Below, piece after piece: positions 7,534 through 16,454 of a stretch of DNA of 64,000 nt. The notes beneath the pieces are model-generated. The model was given only the letters and a program-made list of their open reading frames with translations, had not been told where the DNA came from and did no database searches. Within the stretch, counting starts at the first letter, position 1, and each line of letters opens with the position of its first letter. The position numbers and the translations under genes were made by a program. The DNA comes from Pseudomonas sp. gcc21. Lineage in GTDB: Bacteria > Pseudomonadota > Gammaproteobacteria > Pseudomonadales > Pseudomonadaceae. The DNA is taken from NCBI RefSeq assembly GCF_012844345.1, contig NZ_CP051625.1, positions 2,852,001 to 2,916,000 on the forward strand, written 5' to 3'.

Positions 7534-8271
7534 ATGAAGCGACACCTGCTGCTCGACACCGCCCCCATCCCCAACACCGCCGAGGCCCTGTGCCTGTTCG
7601 AGTACGGGGAAGATTTCGTTATCAAACTGCAGAGCGGCAAGGGCGGGCAGTTGATGAACACCCGCATGCACGGCTCCGAAGACGCGTTGGCAGAAATTCC
7701 CTGTCGTTCACTGGCCGGACGCAGTGAGGTCCGCGCGCTGATTGGCGGACTGGGGATGGGTTTCACGCTGGCCTCGGCGCTGCGTCATCTTGCGTCCGAT
7801 GCGGAGGTGATTGTGGCCGAGCTGGTGCCCGGGGTGATCGAATGGAACCGGGGCGCGCTTGGCGCGAAGGCCGGCAATCCGCTGGACGACCCGCGCGCCC
7901 GGGTATTGAATGAAGACGTTGCGGTGATCCTGCAGGACAGTGCGGGCCGCTTCGATGCGATCATGCTGGATATCGACAACGGCCCGGAAGGCCTGACCCG
8001 CAATACCAATAGCTGGATCTATTCTCTGGAAGGCCTGCGCGCCTGCGCCCGGGCATTGCGAACCGGTGGGATGCTGACCGTCTGGTCGGCCAGCGCCGAT
8101 CGGGATTTTTCCAATCGACTTGGCAAGGCGGGTTTTCGCGTGGAGGAACGTCAGGTCTACGCGCATGGCAATCGCGGCGCCAAACACACCATCTGGGTCG
8201 CCACACCCAAGACGGCTTCCAGACCAGGCCGGGCAACTCAGACATCAATAGCAACGAGGGCAGGGCAATGA
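7534..8271 (+). CDS. Spermidine-synthase-like class I methyltransferase-fold protein
   Basis: A 245-residue protein with the SpeE-type Rossmann core: ALIGGLGMGFTLASAL (glycine-rich loop I), EVIVAELVPGVIEWN (acidic loop after strand 2), ARVLNEDVAVIL (loop with acidic residue) and FDAIMLDIDNGPEG. The last motif replaces the substrate-site D-S-T/S-D-P of true spermidine synthase, and the protein is shorter than SpeE (about 290), so polyamine synthesis should not be assumed. It may use S-adenosylmethionine or decarboxylated S-adenosylmethionine in another reaction. Its stop overlaps the start of the YajD-like gene (ATGA at 8268-8271), so the two are translationally coupled. Confidence 0.7.
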   Translation: MKRHLLLDTAPIPNTAEALCLFEYGEDFVIKLQSGKGGQLMNTRMHGSEDALAEIPCRSLAGRSEVRALIGGLGMGFTLASALRHLASDAEVIVAELVPGVIEWNRGALGAKAGNPLDDPRARVLNEDVAVILQDSAGRFDAIMLDIDNGPEGLTRNTNSWIYSLEGLRACARALRTGGMLTVWSASADRDFSNRLGKAGFRVEERQVYAHGNRGAKHTIWVATPKTASRPGRATQTSIATRAGQ

Positions 8272-8612
8272 CATCCACCAAAAGTACCCGCGCCAGCCGC
8301 GAAGCCAGTTATCGTGAGAAAGCGCTGAAGATGTATCCGTGGGTCTGTGGCCGTTGCGCCCGCGAATTCGATGGCAAGCGCATCGGCGAGCTGACCGTTC
8401 ACCACCGCGATCACAATCATGACAACAATCCTGAAGACGGCTCCAACTGGGAGCTGCTCTGTCTGTACTGCCACGACAACGAACACTCCCGCTACACAGA
8501 CCAGCAATATTTCACCGAGTCGTCCACCGCGACGCCGCAGACCGGCAAGGCCACCCACAAGGCGTTTGCTGATCTGGCGTCGCTGCTGAAGAACAAGGAC
8601 GCAGATTCCTGA
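8268..8612 (+). CDS. yajD: YajD-type HNH nuclease-fold protein
   Basis: The product has 114 residues, as E. coli YajD does (115). The HNH core is complete: CGRCAREFDG gives the first zinc-binding CxxC, LTVHHRDHNHDNNPEDGSNW the histidine/asparagine motif, and LLCLYCHDNEH the second CxxC and final histidine. These are the metal ligands and catalytic residues of small HNH endonucleases, but the cellular substrate of YajD proteins is not known to me. It overlaps the upstream gene by four bases (ATGA) and is overlapped at its stop by the likely CTG start of the transporter, indicating an operon. Confidence 0.8.
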   Translation: MTSTKSTRASREASYREKALKMYPWVCGRCAREFDGKRIGELTVHHRDHNHDNNPEDGSNWELLCLYCHDNEHSRYTDQQYFTESSTATPQTGKATHKAFADLASLLKNKDADS

Positions 8613-9562
8613 AACGTATAACGCTTGAGCAGCATCAGGTCTGGGTCTATCTCACCGGATTGCTGACCGGTATCACCCTCGGCAGCCTGTTTCCCGGTAC
8701 AGCCGCATTGCTGGAAACCTTGATCTGGCCCGTCCTGGCTGTATTGCTGTACGCAACCTTTTTGCAGGTACCGCTACTGCACGTGCGCCAGGCGTTCCGT
8801 GACCGGCGCTTTGTCAGTGCCGTGCTGACCGGCAATTTCGTGCTGATGCCTTTGGTAGTCTGGGGTCTGGTGCAATGGCTGCCTGATAATGCGGCGCTGC
8901 GGCTCGGCGTGTTGCTGGTGTTGCTGGTGCCCTGTACCGACTGGTTTATCAGCTTCACCCAGCTTGGCGGTGGTGATGTGCCCGGCGCCGTCGCGGTAAC
9001 GCCACTCAATCTGCTGTTCCAGCTGGGTCTGCTGCCGGTGTATCTCTGGGCGATGACTGATTCGCAGTTGACAGCAGTATTGACCCTGGCGGACGTCGCC
9101 CCCGCACTATTGGTCGTGCTGTTGCCGCTGCTTGCGGCGGTCCTCAGCGAGCGCTGGATCGAGGCACGCCCCGGCCGCGACTCGGTGCGCGATACGCTGG
9201 CCTGGTGGCCCATTCCATTGCTGGGCCTGGTCATTCTGCTGGTTGCCGCGGTACAGGTATCGACACTATACGAAGCCCTGGCCTGGCTTCCCTGGGTAAT
9301 TCCGGCCTACGTTGCCTACCTTGTCATCGCCGCACTGGTCGCCAGACTGCAGGCTCGGTTATGGCAGCTTCCCGCAAGTCAGGGCCGCACGCTGGCGTTC
9401 AGCTTCGGAACGCGCAATTCCTTCGTGGTATTGCCCTTTACCCTGGGGTTACCCAATGGCTGGGAGATCGCAGCGCTGGTCATCGTGGTGCAATCGCTGG
9501 TTGAGCTGTTCGGCATGCTCGCCTATCTGCGCTGGATACCCGGCAGGCTGTTCAAATCGTAG
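8609..9562 (+). CDS. SBF/Acr3-type (BASS superfamily) membrane transporter, probable CTG start
   Basis: A hydrophobic protein of about 317 residues with nine to ten membrane segments, an LVPCTDWFISF motif after the fourth, and FGTRNSFVVLPFTLGLP near the C-terminus. These are the two crossover regions of the bile-acid:sodium symporter / arsenite Acr3 superfamily. The substrate cannot be read from sequence. The first standard start in frame is TTG at 8660, but that would cut into the first membrane segment. Frame-open upstream codons give LKRITLEQHQVWVYLTG, a natural N-terminus, and the CTG at 8609 has AAGGA nine bases upstream, so I place the start there. The CTG overlaps the yajD stop. Confidence 0.7.
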   Translation: MKRITLEQHQVWVYLTGLLTGITLGSLFPGTAALLETLIWPVLAVLLYATFLQVPLLHVRQAFRDRRFVSAVLTGNFVLMPLVVWGLVQWLPDNAALRLGVLLVLLVPCTDWFISFTQLGGGDVPGAVAVTPLNLLFQLGLLPVYLWAMTDSQLTAVLTLADVAPALLVVLLPLLAAVLSERWIEARPGRDSVRDTLAWWPIPLLGLVILLVAAVQVSTLYEALAWLPWVIPAYVAYLVIAALVARLQARLWQLPASQGRTLAFSFGTRNSFVVLPFTLGLPNGWEIAALVIVVQSLVELFGMLAYLRWIPGRLFKS

Positions 9563-9692
9563 AAACAACGATGCGTCTCTCGCCCGAAGCGTTCCCGCCG
9601 ATAGGAACCCAGGCAGAGGGTTCTGCTAGTATTTCTATCTCCCAGGCGCGCCAGGCCGGTGCGCTGATTATTGTGCAGGCTAAAGGAACCCC

Positions 9693-10556
9693 ATGCAGAA
9701 CGACGTATTCACGCTGCCGGCACTTGACGGCTATCTTCTCGGCGCCACGCTGTATCCGGCTGAACAACCGATAGGGAAGCTGATTGTCGCCGGCGCGACC
9801 GGCGTACCCCAGGGCTTTTACCGACGCTTCGCTGAACACGCAGCGCAACGCGGCTATACCACGCTGACCTTCGACTACCGCGGCGTCGGTCGCTCTGCGC
9901 CCGAGACGCTACGCGGATTCGAGATGCAATACCTGGACTGGGCGTATCTGGACCTTGCCGCTGCGGTGAACCATATGAGCACCGGCGACCTGCCGCTGTA
10001 CATGGTCGGGCACTCCTTCGGCGGGCACGCATTTGGCCTGCTGCCCAATCACCAGCGGGTCAGTGGTTTCTATACCTTCGGCACGGGTGCCGGCTGGCAC
10101 GGCTGGATGCCGCCGCTTGAGCGGATACGTGTTCAGGCAATGTGGAAACTGGTCGCACCGGTGATCACCCGCACCAAGGGTTACCTGGCGTGGAGTCAGC
10201 TGGGCATGGGCGAGGATCTGCCGATGGGTGTCTATCGGCAATGGAAGCGTTGGTGCCGCAATCCGCGTTACTTCTTCGAGGACCCGGACATGACCCATGT
10301 GCACCAGAGCTTCGCCAGCGTCACGACACCCATTGTCGCGCTGAATACCACCGACGATCACTGGGCTTCGCCCCGCTCGCGTGACGCCTTCATGTCTGCC
10401 TACAGCCAGGCGCCCTATCACCCTGTCACCCTGATACCCGCCGAACGCGGCCTGCCTGCCATAGGGCACATGGGCTATTTCCGCTCCAGTGCGCAGCCTC
10501 TGTGGGAGGATACGCTGGACTGGTTCGGATCACTTGAACACCGTCGTGTTGCCTGA
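9693..10556 (+). CDS. Alpha/beta hydrolase (serine aminopeptidase S33-like)
   Basis: A 287-residue cytoplasmic alpha/beta hydrolase. [12 protein letters not shown] is the family's strand/oxyanion region, and [12 protein letters not shown] holds the nucleophile elbow with Ser108. [11 protein letters not shown] carries the candidate acid, and [12 protein letters not shown] the C-terminal histidine. AAAGGAACCCC precedes the ATG at 9693. It ends ten bases before pxpA and so probably starts the pxpABC transcript. A role with 5-oxoproline or short peptides is an inference from context only. Confidence 0.8.
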   Translation: MQNDVFTLPALDGYLLGATLYPAEQPIGKLIVAGATGVPQGFYRRFAEHAAQRGYTTLTFDYRGVGRSAPETLRGFEMQYLDWAYLDLAAAVNHMSTGDLPLYMVGHSFGGHAFGLLPNHQRVSGFYTFGTGAGWHGWMPPLERIRVQAMWKLVAPVITRTKGYLAWSQLGMGEDLPMGVYRQWKRWCRNPRYFFEDPDMTHVHQSFASVTTPIVALNTTDDHWASPRSRDAFMSAYSQAPYHPVTLIPAERGLPAIGHMGYFRSSAQPLWEDTLDWFGSLEHRRVA

Positions 10557-10566
10557 CGAGGACCGC

Positions 10567-11319
10567 ATGCGAAAGCTTCTGCTGAACTGCGATATGGGTG
10601 AAAGTTTCGGCGCCTGGCGCATGGGGCTCGATGAAGAGGTCATGCCGCACGTCGACTGCGCCAACATCGCCTGCGGCTATCACGCCTCCGATCCAGGAAT
10701 CATGCGTCGCACTGCACTGCTCGCGCTGGAGCATGGCGTGCGCATCGGCGCGCATCCGTCTTATCCGGATCTGGTGGGGTTTGGCCGGCGTTCAATGAAG
10801 TGCTCGGCGCAGGAAATCCGCGACATGCTGCTGTATCAGATCGGCGCGCTGGACGGCATTTGCCGCGCCGAGGGCGGCCGTGTGAGTTACGTGAAGCCGC
10901 ATGGCGCGCTGTACAACGACATGATGCAGCAGCCCGACATACTCCGCGCCGTCATGCAGGCCGCCAGCGATTATGATCCAGCACTGCCCCTCGTGGTCCT
11001 GGCGAAGCAGGATAACAACCCCGCCCGCAGCATGGCTGCCGAGTTCGGGCTTGAGCTGATCTTCGAAGCCTTCGCGGACCGCGCCTACGATGCGTCCGGC
11101 CACCTTGTACCGCGTGATCAACCCGACGCCGTGCATCAGAGCACTGCACTCATTCTCCAACAATCATTGATTCTCGCCCGCGGCGAGCCACTGCGCGCCT
11201 CGGACGGTTCCTCTCTCACATTGACCGCCGATACGCTGTGCGTACACGGTGACAATGCCGAATCAGTAGCCGTCGTCCGGCAGATCGCCGCTGCGCTGGA
11301 CGCTGCCGCGCGGATATGA
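10567..11319 (+). CDS. pxpA: 5-oxoprolinase subunit A (LamB/YcsF family)
   Basis: A 250-residue protein, the normal length for PxpA. The N-terminus [16 protein letters not shown] is the family signature, followed by [12 protein letters not shown] and [18 protein letters not shown]; the histidines and acidic residues are those of the YcsF/LamB fold. With PxpB and PxpC it hydrolyses 5-oxo-L-proline to glutamate using ATP. The ATG at 10567 follows GAGGA. The earlier in-frame start at 10489 lies inside the hydrolase gene and is not used. The gene overlaps pxpB by four bases. Confidence 0.92.
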   Translation: MRKLLLNCDMGESFGAWRMGLDEEVMPHVDCANIACGYHASDPGIMRRTALLALEHGVRIGAHPSYPDLVGFGRRSMKCSAQEIRDMLLYQIGALDGICRAEGGRVSYVKPHGALYNDMMQQPDILRAVMQAASDYDPALPLVVLAKQDNNPARSMAAEFGLELIFEAFADRAYDASGHLVPRDQPDAVHQSTALILQQSLILARGEPLRASDGSSLTLTADTLCVHGDNAESVAVVRQIAAALDAAARI

Positions 11320-12023
11320 AGCTGCGCATCGAACGGGCATCAGTCGACACGCTGATGATCCGCCTGTTTGACCGCATTGAAGAAGGCAACATGCCCTGGT
11401 TGCTGGCCGCAGCGCAGCGCTTGCGGTCGCGGTTCGGTAATCAGCTGATCGACCTGGTGCCGTCCTACACCACCCTGATGCTGCACTACGACCTGCGCCA
11501 GCTGGACGAGCACGCTGCCTGTACGTTGGTCACCGCCGCACTCGAAGCCTTGCAGCCACTTCCACCTGAGCAGGCCGGCCGCCGACATGAGATCGCAGTG
11601 TGGTACGACAAAGCTGTCGGGCCTGATCTTGGTCGCCTGTCAGACCTCACCGGGTTGAGGGTTGATCAGGTGATCGCGCTTCACAGCGGTCACGAATACC
11701 AGGTGTTCGCGTTGGGCTTCGCTCCCGGTTTCGCCTATATGGGCTTGCTTGATGAGCAACTCGCCACGCCACGTCTGTCCACACCGCGCAAACGCGTGCC
11801 CGCGGGTAGTGTCGCCATTGCTGAACGTCAGACCGCGGCCTATCCCTTGGCCTCCCCTGGGGGCTGGAATCTGGTGGGGCGCACGCCGGCACCGCTATTC
11901 GACCGCGACCGGGAGGGCTATAGCTTGCTGCAACCCGGCGATCGCGTACGATTCGTGCCGGTCGAGCGCGCCGAATTTGTCCGCTGGGGCGGCGACGACA
12001 CGCCCGTACCGGGTGACGCGTGA
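11316..12023 (+). CDS. pxpB: 5-oxoprolinase subunit B (KipI family)
   Basis: A 235-residue allophanate-hydrolase subunit 1 (KipI-like) protein. Diagnostic stretches are [14 protein letters not shown] near residue 45, [20 protein letters not shown] near 136 and [19 protein letters not shown] followed by [12 protein letters not shown]. It forms the complex with PxpC that works with PxpA on 5-oxoproline. The start overlaps the pxpA stop (ATGA) and the stop overlaps the GTG of pxpC. Confidence 0.92.
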   Translation: MKLRIERASVDTLMIRLFDRIEEGNMPWLLAAAQRLRSRFGNQLIDLVPSYTTLMLHYDLRQLDEHAACTLVTAALEALQPLPPEQAGRRHEIAVWYDKAVGPDLGRLSDLTGLRVDQVIALHSGHEYQVFALGFAPGFAYMGLLDEQLATPRLSTPRKRVPAGSVAIAERQTAAYPLASPGGWNLVGRTPAPLFDRDREGYSLLQPGDRVRFVPVERAEFVRWGGDDTPVPGDA

Positions 12024-12979
12024 ACAGCCTGATAGTCGAGCGTACCCTCGGTCTGGCCCAGCTACAGGATGGTGGGCGTTTTGGCGTTCGCCATCTCGGC
12101 GTTACCCAGGGCGGCGCGCTGGACTGGATCGCCCTGGGTTGGGCCAACTGGCTGCTGGGCAATGCACCGACTGCCTGCGCTCTGGAGATACCAATGGGCG
12201 GCATCACCCTGCACTGCGAATCCGACACCACACTGGCGCTAACCGGTGCGGACCTGGCCGTCGTACTGGATGATCAGCCCATCGCCTCCTGGCGCACTTT
12301 CAGCGTGCGACGCGGCCAGCGCCTGCAGTTCAATTCACCCCGCAACGGCGTCCGCGCCTACCTCGCCGCACCCGGCGGATTCAGCGCGCCGCTGGTGCTC
12401 GGCTCGGCCGCTACAGTGACCCGTGAGGGCCTGGGTGGACTGGACGGCTCGGGACAGGCACTACGTCAGAATGACCGCCTAATTTTCGAAGATTTGGCGA
12501 ACTCCCCGCGCACCATGCCCGAGGAACACATACCAGCATACGGTCAACCCGCCCTGTTAGAGCTGATACCCGGCGCTCAGATTGCCGGATTTACCGGCGA
12601 GTCGTTGTTCAGAGCCTTCAATCACCCATGGCGAATCGACCCCCGTTCCGACCGTATGGGCATCAGGCTGTCCGGCAAGTCTTTACGCTATACAGGTGAG
12701 CCACTGATCTCCGAAGGCATCCCCCTCGGTGCCGTGCAGGTACCGCCGGACGGGCAACCGATAGTGCTGATGAATGACCGCCAGACCATCGGCGGTTATC
12801 CAAGGCTCGGCGCACTCACGCCCGTTTCGGTGGCACGGCTGGCCCAGTGCGCGACAGGCGATGAGATCCGGTTGGTTGCTGTCGGGCAAGGTAAAGCCAG
12901 GAAGGAGATGATTGAAGCCTGGAATGGCCGGCTCTTCCAGAGGGAAGGCCGGCCAAACCAGACCTATCGCGGTGTCTAG
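12020..12979 (+). CDS. pxpC: 5-oxoprolinase subunit C (KipA family)
   Basis: A 319-residue allophanate-hydrolase subunit 2 (KipA-like) protein starting with GTG that overlaps the pxpB stop (GTGA). Characteristic parts are DGGRFGVRHLGVTQGGALDW near the N-terminus, RAYLAAPGGFSAPLVLGSA, SDRMGIRLSG and PDGQPIVLMNDRQTIGGYPRLG. It completes the oxoprolinase. The stop is only four bases from the stop of the convergent mqo gene, so the two transcripts must terminate inside each other's coding region or share a very short gap. Confidence 0.92.
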   Translation: MNSLIVERTLGLAQLQDGGRFGVRHLGVTQGGALDWIALGWANWLLGNAPTACALEIPMGGITLHCESDTTLALTGADLAVVLDDQPIASWRTFSVRRGQRLQFNSPRNGVRAYLAAPGGFSAPLVLGSAATVTREGLGGLDGSGQALRQNDRLIFEDLANSPRTMPEEHIPAYGQPALLELIPGAQIAGFTGESLFRAFNHPWRIDPRSDRMGIRLSGKSLRYTGEPLISEGIPLGAVQVPPDGQPIVLMNDRQTIGGYPRLGALTPVSVARLAQCATGDEIRLVAVGQGKARKEMIEAWNGRLFQREGRPNQTYRGV

Positions 12980-12983
12980 CGCT

Positions 12984-14720
12984 TCAGCGGTCTGTAGCGC
13001 TTTCCATACGCTCTTCCTCGTCCGCGTTCTCAATGTCTCCCGTTGGGCCGCCTACTGGTTCGGTGGTCTCCTCCAACGCTTCGCTAGTGGCGCTGTCATC
13101 CTGCGTGGTGCCGCTGTCGCTGCTTGGCAGGTTGGCTCGAACAAAAGCTTCCTGACCTTCCAGCTCCAGTACCTGGGACGAGTTGAGACGAACCTCGCGC
13201 AACAACTCGGGATTCTCGGCCAGCTTCATATCAAACGACGGAATGATTTCCTTAAGCGTCGCCTGCCACTCAGCGCTTTCAACTTGCTCGGGGAAGACCC
13301 GTGTCAGCAGATTGAGCATGATTGGCGGAGCAGTGGATGCTCCAGGAGACGCGCCCAGGAGTGTCGAAAAGGTGCCGTCCTCAGAGACCACCACCTCGGT
13401 GCCGAACTGCAGCGTTCCGCCTTCATCAGTCTTCTTGATGATCTGCACCCGTTGGCCGGCATTGGTGAGTTCCCAGTCGTCGGGATTCAACTCAGGATAG
13501 TAGGCACGTAGTGCGTCGAGCCGATCCTCGCGGTCCTGGAGCACTTCGCTAACCAGATAACGCACCAGATTGAAGTTACTCAGCCCCACTTCCATCATCG
13601 GCAGGATATTGCTGAAGGTTATTGAACTGAACAAATCCGTCCAGGAGCCTTCTTTCAGAAACTTGGTCGAAAAAGTAGCGAAGGGTCCGAAAAAGAGGGT
13701 GGGCTGGCCATTCAGATAGCGCAGATCAAGGTGTGGCACCGACATCGGTGGCGACCCTTCAGCGGCCAGGCCGTACGCCTTCGCCTGATGTTGTGACACT
13801 ACCTCCGGATTCGTGGTGTAAAGAAAGGAGCCGCCCACCGGGAAACCGGCGTACTGCTTGGCCTCAGGGATACCGGACTCCTGAAGCAAAAGGAGCGCCG
13901 CCCCGCCGGCACCATTGAAAACGTAGCGGCTATTAACGGTCTCTGTTTCTCCGCTTTCAAGATTAGCCACAGTGACGCGCCATGTTCCATCCTCGTTACG
14001 TTCTAGCCCACGTATCTCACTATTGGTCGCCAGCGATATGTTTGGCTGTTGCGCCAGGTGATCTGCCATCTGACGCGTCAGCACGCCCCAATTGACTTCG
14101 GTGCCCAGATCCATGCGGGTGGCGGCCATGGGCGTGTCTTCCTCTCGGCCCGCCATCACCAATGGCAGCCACTCCGCGATGGTGGCTTTGTCCTCTGTGT
14201 ATTGCATGCCGGTATAGAGCGGATTCTCCGACATCCGCTCGTAGCGCTCGTTCAGGAAGTCGATATTCTCCTGTCCCCATACCAGACTCATATGCGGTAC
14301 TGACGAGATAAAGCTTTGGGGATCAGAAAGAACGCCCCGCTCGACCTGATGAGCCCAGAACTGCCGCGATATCTCAAACTGTTCGGTGACGCCGATCGCG
14401 CGAGCAATATCCACACCGCCGTCATCCGTGGTTGGGGTGTAGTTCATTTCGCAAAAGGCGGAGTGGCCGGTGCCAGCATTATTCCAGCCATCGGAACTCT
14501 CCTGTGCAATGCCGTCGAGGCGTTCGTATAACTGAATATTCCAATCGGGCTCAAGCTCGTTGAGCCAGGTGGCCAGCGTTACGCTCATGGTCCCGCCGCC
14601 TATCAGCACGACATCGACGATCTCCTGATCGCTCTGCGAAACCTCATCTGATTGGGCCAGAACATAGCCTGGCAGTAACCAGAGGTGCAGGAATAATGCT
14701 GCGGTCAATTGTTTTTTCAT
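12984..14720 (-). CDS. mqo: Malate:quinone oxidoreductase with signal peptide and acidic tail
   Basis: A 578-residue FAD enzyme oxidising malate to oxaloacetate and reducing membrane quinone. VVLIGGGTMSVTLATWLNEL is the FAD motif near residue 37. ESSDGWNNAGTGHSAFCEMN is the Mqo signature, and FGPFATFSTKFLKEGSW and LGASPGASTAPPIML are conserved C-terminal blocks. The N-terminus is a Sec-type signal (MKKQLTAALFLHLWLLPGYVLAQ), as in some Pseudomonas Mqo paralogues, which would put it outside the cytoplasmic membrane. After about residue 525 there is a roughly 50-residue Asp/Glu/Ser/Thr-rich tail that core Mqo lacks. It is convergent with pxpC, and a 522-base upstream gap may hold its promoter. 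Confidence 0.88.
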   Translation of the reverse strand: MKKQLTAALFLHLWLLPGYVLAQSDEVSQSDQEIVDVVLIGGGTMSVTLATWLNELEPDWNIQLYERLDGIAQESSDGWNNAGTGHSAFCEMNYTPTTDDGGVDIARAIGVTEQFEISRQFWAHQVERGVLSDPQSFISSVPHMSLVWGQENIDFLNERYERMSENPLYTGMQYTEDKATIAEWLPLVMAGREEDTPMAATRMDLGTEVNWGVLTRQMADHLAQQPNISLATNSEIRGLERNEDGTWRVTVANLESGETETVNSRYVFNGAGGAALLLLQESGIPEAKQYAGFPVGGSFLYTTNPEVVSQHQAKAYGLAAEGSPPMSVPHLDLRYLNGQPTLFFGPFATFSTKFLKEGSWTDLFSSITFSNILPMMEVGLSNFNLVRYLVSEVLQDREDRLDALRAYYPELNPDDWELTNAGQRVQIIKKTDEGGTLQFGTEVVVSEDGTFSTLLGASPGASTAPPIMLNLLTRVFPEQVESAEWQATLKEIIPSFDMKLAENPELLREVRLNSSQVLELEGQEAFVRANLPSSDSGTTQDDSATSEALEETTEPVGGPTGDIENADEEERMESATDR

Positions 14721-15242
14721 GGCAGTCTCGACTTGCTGGGTTGCGGAAACACTGTTCCGTGCACGGCGCTTGCGCTGTCGCGCATCGGATGGGTGGGCCG
14801 GTAAGTGTGTGCAAGGTGCAACACTATCGACAGCGCATGAGAGAGCTGTGTTGCATGGATAACGCGGAAAAAGATGAATTTACAGGGCAGATCAACACGG
14901 TTTTCCGTCAACAGCAAATCGATCAGCGTTCCGACTGCGCGGAAAGACGCCTGTTCGGCAAGCCTCTCCTATTTACAGGCGCACACCTGATACCGAAGGC
15001 ATCCTCTCGGCACCATGCAGCTATCGCTGGCGAGCGTGATCGCGGCTGCTGACCAGGGTCAGCCAAAAATGGCAGCCTCGTTGACCAGATTGTGCGGGGC
15101 CATACGTACCTCGGGCGGTGGGGACAGTGCGATTAAAACGCGTAACGCCCTGCTGCGGCTTGATCGGCATCAATGCATGGGTGCACCCGGCTGATTATGC
15201 AAGAGCATGGCATTGAATCCCTTCCTTGCAACCGACACATGC
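14721..15242. other. Intergenic stretch with no recognised gene
   Basis: The 522 bases lie between the start of mqo and the stop of the P450 gene, both on the minus strand. The short open frames here lack ribosome sites and family resemblance. The region should contain the mqo promoter; no clear terminator for the P450 gene was found. Confidence 0.5.
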
Positions 15243-16412
15243 CTATCGTTTTCCTATGACCATCGGAAGATAGCTGAAGCCACCTGTCGGGAAGAGCGCA
15301 CGTTTGGGCTGTTCGCCGGCTGCCATTTCCAGCCGGTCCACTCTGGACAGGAATTCCTTCATCAGAATCGTCAGTTCCATTCTCGCCAGGGGCGCGCCTG
15401 GGCAGATGTGAACGCCCGCGCCGTAAAGCAGATTGTGCGCACTGTTCTGCTGCGGGCAAAACGCATCCGGATCGCCGAAAACCGCTTCGTCACGGTTGGC
15501 CGAAGCCCACAGAATAGTCAGCTTCTCGCCGGCGGGGATTTGTCTTCCTCCCATCTCGACTTCTCGCGTGGTTATCCGGCGATTGGACATCAGCGGCGCG
15601 TCCATACGCAGTATTTCATCGATGGCGTCTGACAGCTCCTTTTCACTGGTCTCGCCGGCGAGACGCTGCCGGAGATCCGGATGCTCGGACAGGTAGTTCA
15701 ACACAATCGATACGCTCGAGCTGATCGTGCTGAGTTCACCGGCCGTCCAGTTCCGCAGCAGGCTCGTGAGTTCTTCATCGGTCATCGGCCGACCATTGAC
15801 GGACTCTTCCATCAGCGACGTAGTGACATCCCTGGAGGCGTCGGCTCCGGCCTGGCGGCGGGTATTCAGCAAGCCTTTAATGTAGCCGTCAAACTCTTGC
15901 GCAACGTCCGCCATGGCCTGGCGGTCACCAGCAAGAGTAGCCCGATGGTTCCTGTTCACCCATTCGCGGAGAGGCTCATTCAGGGAGTCAGGCCAGCCCA
16001 TAAAGGCGCACTGGATTTGCAGCGCAAACGCCTGACTGAACCGTTTGACGACATCAAACGGCTGGCTGTCCGGCAGACTATTAACGAGGTCGCGCGCGAT
16101 TTCGCGACAAATCGGCTCAAATGCGTTCATCGCCTGGGGTGAGAAGTAAGGCTCAATCAGCTGGCGATAGGGGGTGTGCTCGGGCGGATCCATGCCATTC
16201 GGTACGGAAAGATGGCTCGAAGCCGCGCTGCTGAAGGTTTCATGATCGTCCAGAACCCGCTTCACGTCGGCATGCTTGAATACGGTCCAGTGCTGGAATT
16301 CGCTCCAGGCGACCGGACACTGCGCCCGCATGGCGTCGTAGGCCCGTGTCTGGGCGGATAAAACCTCATCTGCTCTGGGATTCCAGTCAGGTTTGCGGGT
16401 TTCGTCAATCAT
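15243..16412 (-). CDS. Bacterial cytochrome P450
   Basis: A 389-residue soluble class I-type P450. The heme-binding loop YGAGVHICPGAPLAR carries the cysteine ligand (Cys337). The ExxR motif is EILR. The I-helix reads WTAGELSTI, with Glu in place of the usual Asp in the acid-alcohol pair; bacterial P450s with a GE-x-x-T helix are known. DPPEHTPYRQLIEPYFS is the C-helix heme-contact region. No ferredoxin or ferredoxin reductase is encoded in the window, so the redox partner must be elsewhere. The start lies 42 bases downstream of the lldE stop on the same strand, which suggests read-through from the lactate operon. The substrate is not predictable. Confidence 0.88.
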   Translation of the reverse strand: MIDETRKPDWNPRADEVLSAQTRAYDAMRAQCPVAWSEFQHWTVFKHADVKRVLDDHETFSSAASSHLSVPNGMDPPEHTPYRQLIEPYFSPQAMNAFEPICREIARDLVNSLPDSQPFDVVKRFSQAFALQIQCAFMGWPDSLNEPLREWVNRNHRATLAGDRQAMADVAQEFDGYIKGLLNTRRQAGADASRDVTTSLMEESVNGRPMTDEELTSLLRNWTAGELSTISSSVSIVLNYLSEHPDLRQRLAGETSEKELSDAIDEILRMDAPLMSNRRITTREVEMGGRQIPAGEKLTILWASANRDEAVFGDPDAFCPQQNSAHNLLYGAGVHICPGAPLARMELTILMKEFLSRVDRLEMAAGEQPKRALFPTGGFSYLPMVIGKR

Positions 16413-16454
16413 GGGTAACCCTCGAAGAAAATGTGTGGCGTCGTCGCCAAGACC

